64,000 nt of DNA, from positions 81,628,501 to 81,692,500 of the forward strand of contig CM074858.1 in the NCBI GenBank assembly GCA_037501455.1, written 5' to 3'. Source of the stretch: Lantana camara. Its lineage: Eukaryota > Streptophyta > Magnoliopsida > Lamiales > Verbenaceae. Below are positions 59,496 to 64,000 of the stretch, one piece after another. Under the pieces are notes generated by a model. The model saw nothing but the letters and a program-made list of their open reading frames with translations, searched no databases and was not told where the DNA came from. A program made the position numbers and the translations under genes. Within the stretch, counting starts at the first letter, position 1, and each line of letters opens with the position of its first letter.

Positions 59496-60304
59496 ATTGC
59501 ATTTTTGATCCCATAGGATATAAGTGGATTTTTTTACTGGCCCATAGTTTTTAAATAGTCCTACACGTTTTTATTTTTAACACTTCTGGTCCTAAAAGCT
59601 CAAATTTTCACTATTAGTCCCAAAAGGAGAAAAAAAAAGATTATACATTTATTTATTTATTAATATAATATTTAATTAGAATTAAAAAGTGATTTTTTAT
59701 TTTTTGTTTATGTTTTAACATGATGTGTAATATTTAGAATTTGTATAATTTTTATGCATCAATATAATATTTAATTAGAATTAATAGGTGATTTTAATCA
59801 TTTTTTTATTTAATTAGAATTTGAAAAAATCAAATTAAATAATATAACATATAATTATTTTTTTATTTATTATAATATTTAATTAGAATTAAAAAGAGCT
59901 TTTGAAAAATATCTTAATTTTTTATTTATTATATATTTTTTAAAAATGATGTATAATGGCCTTTTTGTTTATTCAATCTATTAATACTATATTTAATTAG
60001 AATTAAAGGCGATTTTAACCATATATTTGTAATTAGAGTTAAAAAATCAAAATTAAACAAATTATAATTATATAACATATTGTTATATTTATATTATACT
60101 ATAATAATTTTTATATGTTTATTGAAAAAAAGAAAAGGGTAATTTATGTGTAACATCTAATGAAAACTTAATAGATTTTGGGACTAACAGTGAAAATTTT
60201 AGCTTTTGGGACCAAAAGTGTTAAAAATACAAACGAGTAGGACTATTTAAAAACGGCGGGATAAAAAAAAATCCACTTATATCCTATGAGACTAAAAGTG
60301 CAAT
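59496..60304. mobile_element. MITE-like element with long inverted repeats
   Basis: The left end ATTGCATTTTTGATCCCAT and the right end (complement ATTGCACTTTTAGTCTCAT) are inverted copies. Similarity continues for about 130 bp (GGATATAAGTGGATTTTTTT, and the GGGACTAA/TTAGTCCC region). The middle is very AT-rich, with the unit AATATTTAATTAGAATTAA repeated at least four times. There is no transposase, so it is non-autonomous. Target duplication is unresolved because element G starts at or within a base or two of its right end. Confidence 0.8.
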
Positions 60305-60747
60305 TGTAGCGCCTCCCCAACACTACAACCCCGCACCGCAATACTCCCTGAGTGGAGGTTAGACCCAACATTCAGGAAATACTACGGCGAACGGTCAGGA
60401 TAATATATGAATGGAGTATGTGACACAATGCAGCGGAAGATAAAGAGATTCAACTTTACCTATGAACGGGGAGAATAACGTACAATGAGCAAGGATTATC
60501 ATTATTGAGCAAAGTAGTTCACAAAAGAGTACAACAGGTTGACATGCAAGGACAAAGTATGAGATGGTTTGTTTCTACAGAGAGTAGGCTCAAGACAATG
60601 TACTCTTAGGATCGGATCCAACCTACGATTGTAGTGCTTCAAGATACCTCTAGTTGTCGTTCATTGATTCCTGAAATCATGCGTTTTAAAAATAGGCGAG
60701 AGGGTTAGTCAAAGTGACTAAGTGAAGGGGGTATGAGGGTTTATAGA

Positions 60748-60780
<33 letters not shown>

Positions 60781-63468
60781 TTATGATCAAGAAGATCTTG
60801 ATCTATAATATTAACAATAGGATATAGCAAATAGGAAACGGTTCATAATAATTGTAAAATAGGGATAGGGGTAGTTTAGAATATTTGTAGAAATATGAAC
60901 CGTTTGTAACAAGGACATTATTGCCCGCAAGCTAGGCCTTTCCACCCATAACTCCTTGAATAGTTGGTAAAATAGTATCGGGCTGATCAGGCTCCGATAC
61001 TTCAATAAAACCAAGAATATTAACTCCACTACTCCTTGATGTCAATAGGGAATCAAACCCTAGAGACCACGAACTAGATTCGGGAGGCAGCTATCTCTCC
61101 CTCATCCCTTGGCGTGGAGTAACTAACCTCCAGTTAAACCACTACCAAGAGGTGATGGCAGTCCGCAGCACCAACAATACCCTCGGCCCAATACCTTCCG
61201 GGTAATTGCTCAATACGGTTACAGCAGGGGCCCATAACAGGAATCGAGAACAATATTTTTCTTGCATAACTCGGAATCAATGTTTTGATAAAATGGACTT
61301 GAAATATATAATGTTCTAATAAGACGTTGATTCCGGCAAGAAAGTATTTTCCCTTAAAAGGGATAGTGTAGTAATGTAATATATATATATATATGGCAGT
61401 AAATCAATATGATGGGTAGGCTTGAAAATAGTTTTTATATAGATATGTATGTATAGGCATGATTCCAGTTGAAAACATTTTAACCCTCACCTATACCGGT
61501 AGTCAGATATTGTAACGTGGATTCCAGTGCACCTGAAAGTATTAACTACTATAGACTTAGAACTAGGTTCCTTATATTAATCAAATAAGCACATAAAACA
61601 CATAATGTTCATGCATAAAAGGGTTACACATACTCTAATCAATTAAACACATAAACTATATCATGTTAGAGAATTCCCGGTAAACTCTAATTTTAACCAT
61701 TTAAGGGAAATTAAGTAATTAATTAGGTTTCATGAATTCTTTAACCACTTGAATATTTATTAATCACATTATAATCCTTATTATAACATTAGAAATGAAA
61801 TTTAGAATTTAATTTGACAATGTAGGTTATATTTCGAAAATAATCCATAATTTACCGATTTTTTGGAAAATTCGGATAAAATATTTATTTAAAAATTCCA
61901 GAACTAATTTTATAATTATTTTAATAATATTTTCGAAATTATCATGATAAATGTTGACCAAAAGTCAAAGTTACTATTGAAAACATTTACTATTCTATTT
62001 CTTATGAATTAATCACTTTATAACATAAAATCGAACACACACTCTCACACACTATCACACGTGCACTTAAAATTGATCAAGAACAACATGAACATGTTCT
62101 TGAGCCTATTTGAATATTCAAAGAAGGTATGTAACAAAATTGATCATGTTCATATTTATAACATAGAATTTGAAGCATAATATAGCAAAATATATTAATT
62201 CTCTATGAAAAATAATTCTAAATAAATTATTCTTGACATGAATTTAATCAAAAAAGATCATAATTATTTAAACACATATTCATATCATATCATATCATAA
62301 CTCATGCATTTAATTAAATAAAATGCATATATGTTATCGCATTTTTCCTAAACTAGTATAAATAGCATATATTTCATAAAATAAATTCCTAAAGTATAAT
62401 TTAATTAATTCTAGACATGCTACTACTATTATTATACTAAGAACATTATATAAAACATGAAATAATAGAAGAAAAACATACCTTAGAGAGAGAGAGGGAG
62501 AATGGCGTGAGAAATGGAGAGAAGAGAGTGATTTTGTGTGTTGATTTGTGAGGTATAAATGAGGCTTGAGGGGGGTATTTATAGGTAGTCATGAGGGGTT
62601 TCTAAGCAATAAATGAGAGTTTATGGGAGATGTGGTTGCTTATGATTTCAACAAATGCTTGGTAATAAATTAGGAGATGTGGTTAAATTACATGTTAAAC
62701 AAATGCTAGGTAATTAACTAAGTAATGTGGAGAAATTATGCTCATTTGTTTAATCCTTCTAGAAGACCATGTGGTCATGGATGATGTCATTTTGATTAAG
62801 AATAAATGTAAAAATAATATAAAATTTATTCAAGAGTCGAGAGGTAAAAGATTGAAGTAGTGAATTAATGAAAGAATGGGTGAAAAATGAGCTTTGTTTT
62901 GATTACAAATATGGAATATTTAGAGCTTTCGTTTATAAATTATGAGTATGAAAGATGATGAAAATCATAGGAAAATTATATCAACGAAGCTATGATAAAG
63001 TTTAAAGTTGGGAAAAATCACTATAATGTAGAGAAAAATTCAAGGATCGTTTCAAGTATAATTTCGACTATTGAATAAAAGCTAATTTGTTCAAAATAAA
63101 ATGATGATCTTTAGAAAGGAAAATATTTATAAAATATGCTATGGTGAGATCGAGTTTTTGGCAAATGCATGAAAATTCATAAAACAATTTAAGGATCGTT
63201 TTGGTTATAATTTTGAATATAAAAAAGTAGATGAGTAGGGATTTATTGATGATCAAATCATACGCTAGGGTTTTTGCCGGTTTTTGATACTACGGGAGCT
63301 AGGATGGGAATTATGGTTTACGGAGAGTATCACGATCCTCGAAATAATGTGAGGATTCTTTTGATTAAAATATTGGGTAATGAAAGTATTTCGGGAAATG
63401 TAGGAATATTTTTGAGCTATAGGGGTATTTTCGTAATTTCCAACTTGCCCCTGTTTCGGGCTGTTACA
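60305..63468 (-). repeat. 3' LTR of minus-strand gypsy element G
   Basis: The LTR is 3164 bp; its plus-strand left end is TGTAGCGCC and its right end CGGGCTGTTACA. It is followed by a reversed PPT, so the element continues to the right of the window. It is related to C's LTR at both ends. On the minus strand: TATAAATA at 62583-62576, donor AAG|GTATGT at 62481, exon-2-like segment 61532-61491 bounded by CAG and GTGAGG, stem-loop TTAGTCA/TGACTAA at 60705-60721, and acceptor-like TTTCAG at 60673-60671. Small frames inside have no recognisable product. Confidence 0.88.
62476..62583 (-). promoter_or_regulatory. Predicted core promoter, leader and 5' splice site of LTR G
   Basis: On the minus strand CTATAAATACCCCCC (TATA at 62583-62576) is followed by a CT-rich leader of about 90 nt ending CTCTCTAAG|GTATGT, with the GT at 62481-62480. 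This is the clearest example of the promoter-leader-donor layout in the window. Confidence 0.6.
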
Positions 63469-64000
63469 ATCCTTCCCCCTTAAAAAGAATCTGTCCTCAG
63501 ATTCTCCTCATGCTTCATAATAACTTTAAGTAATATTGATATCGTCCATTTATGATAAGACAGGTTTCCAAAGGAGGACTTACTTTAAACACATAAGGTA
63601 ATTGTTCAAGTAAAAAAAATTTGAACGCGCACATAAATGATGCAATGAATGCATGGCGCCAGGATTAGTAACTGGCGTGTTTAGAATGCATACCTTTAAC
63701 AACTTTGGGGATGATAATTTTTAACTGCAACCACCCTTATAGAGATAATATAATGCATGGTAGTTGAGAATGATGTGCAGATGGTCACAAAATTAAAATT
63801 TCCAAGTAATAGCAATTAACAGACACAACATCCTTAGCGAAGATAAAGCATATATAGAGGCACAGGAAATTAATAAGTTAGTTTTCGGTCCTACTGGTAT
63901 CTTGAAGCAATTCTAATAACTTAGGATTTGAACTAATTAGAAAGTATAAGTGAAGTGTTTCCATGAGTTAGGAATACTAGTATGATGAAGGAGATGTAGA
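63469..64000 (-). other. Start of internal region of element G, no gene seen
   Basis: The PPT (minus strand AAGGGGGAAGGAT, 63481-63469) and the phrase GAGGACAGATTCTTTTTAAG match the 3' end of element C's internal region. Beyond that I find no chromodomain or integrase end on the minus strand, although pol should end within tens of bases of the PPT as in B and C. The rest is AT-rich and unrecognised. Confidence 0.6.

Overview
This window is plant nuclear DNA, almost certainly from a flowering plant, made nearly entirely of LTR retrotransposons inserted into one another. The evidence is Ty3/gypsy gag-pol of the chromodomain-bearing Tekay/Del type, a Ty1/copia element, initiator-methionine tRNA primer-binding sites, 2-4 kb LTRs starting TGTRAC and ending TACA, 5-bp target duplications, and an AT-rich MITE-like element. 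I see no host protein gene, rRNA, tRNA gene or CRISPR array. The species cannot be named from this sequence.

Layout. 1-17974 is a minus-strand tandem array of a Tekay-type element, internal-LTR-internal-LTR, in which one LTR (2939-5948) is shared by two internal regions. A solo LTR (S1, 10641-14891) interrupts the second leader. 17975-25490 is a reversed LTR remnant (E), interrupted by a solo LTR (S2, 19667-23987) and by an ~0.8 kb piece that looks like a promoter plus a short reading frame. 25490-56155 is a 5'-truncated plus-strand gypsy element (C). Its 3' LTR is split into four pieces by a solo LTR (S3, 28654-32096), a second solo LTR (N, 33045-44606) that itself holds a complete element (L1, 34262-44029), and a complete minus-strand copia element (D, 45856-55212). 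56156-56652 holds the ends of reversed LTRs E and F. 56653-59024 is unrecognised repetitive DNA with a 918-bp solo LTR. 59025-64000 holds a partial reversed LTR (H), a MITE-like element, and the 3' LTR and start of the internal region of a minus-strand element (G).

L1 is the best preserved element: 9768 bp, LTRs differing at only a few tens of positions, PBS, PPT, TSD ACCTC, complete gag and pol. It still carries two inactivating-type substitutions: an amber codon at the gag/pol junction, and lysine in place of the integrase catalytic glutamate. Copia element D shows LTRs of identical length and about 99 percent identity around a heavily degraded pol.

The least expected signal is in the LTRs. 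Across gypsy LTRs whose bulk does not align by eye, I repeatedly find the same splice-like layout: promoter, short leader ending in a 5' splice-site consensus, a palindrome or short-repeat block, a 40-85 nt segment bounded by (A)CAG and GTGAGG, a small AGTC/GACT stem-loop, a pyrimidine-rich CAG, and, in the internal region, a further CAG just before the gag ATG. If real, gag would be expressed from a spliced leader lacking much of the LTR. All alignments here were made by eye.
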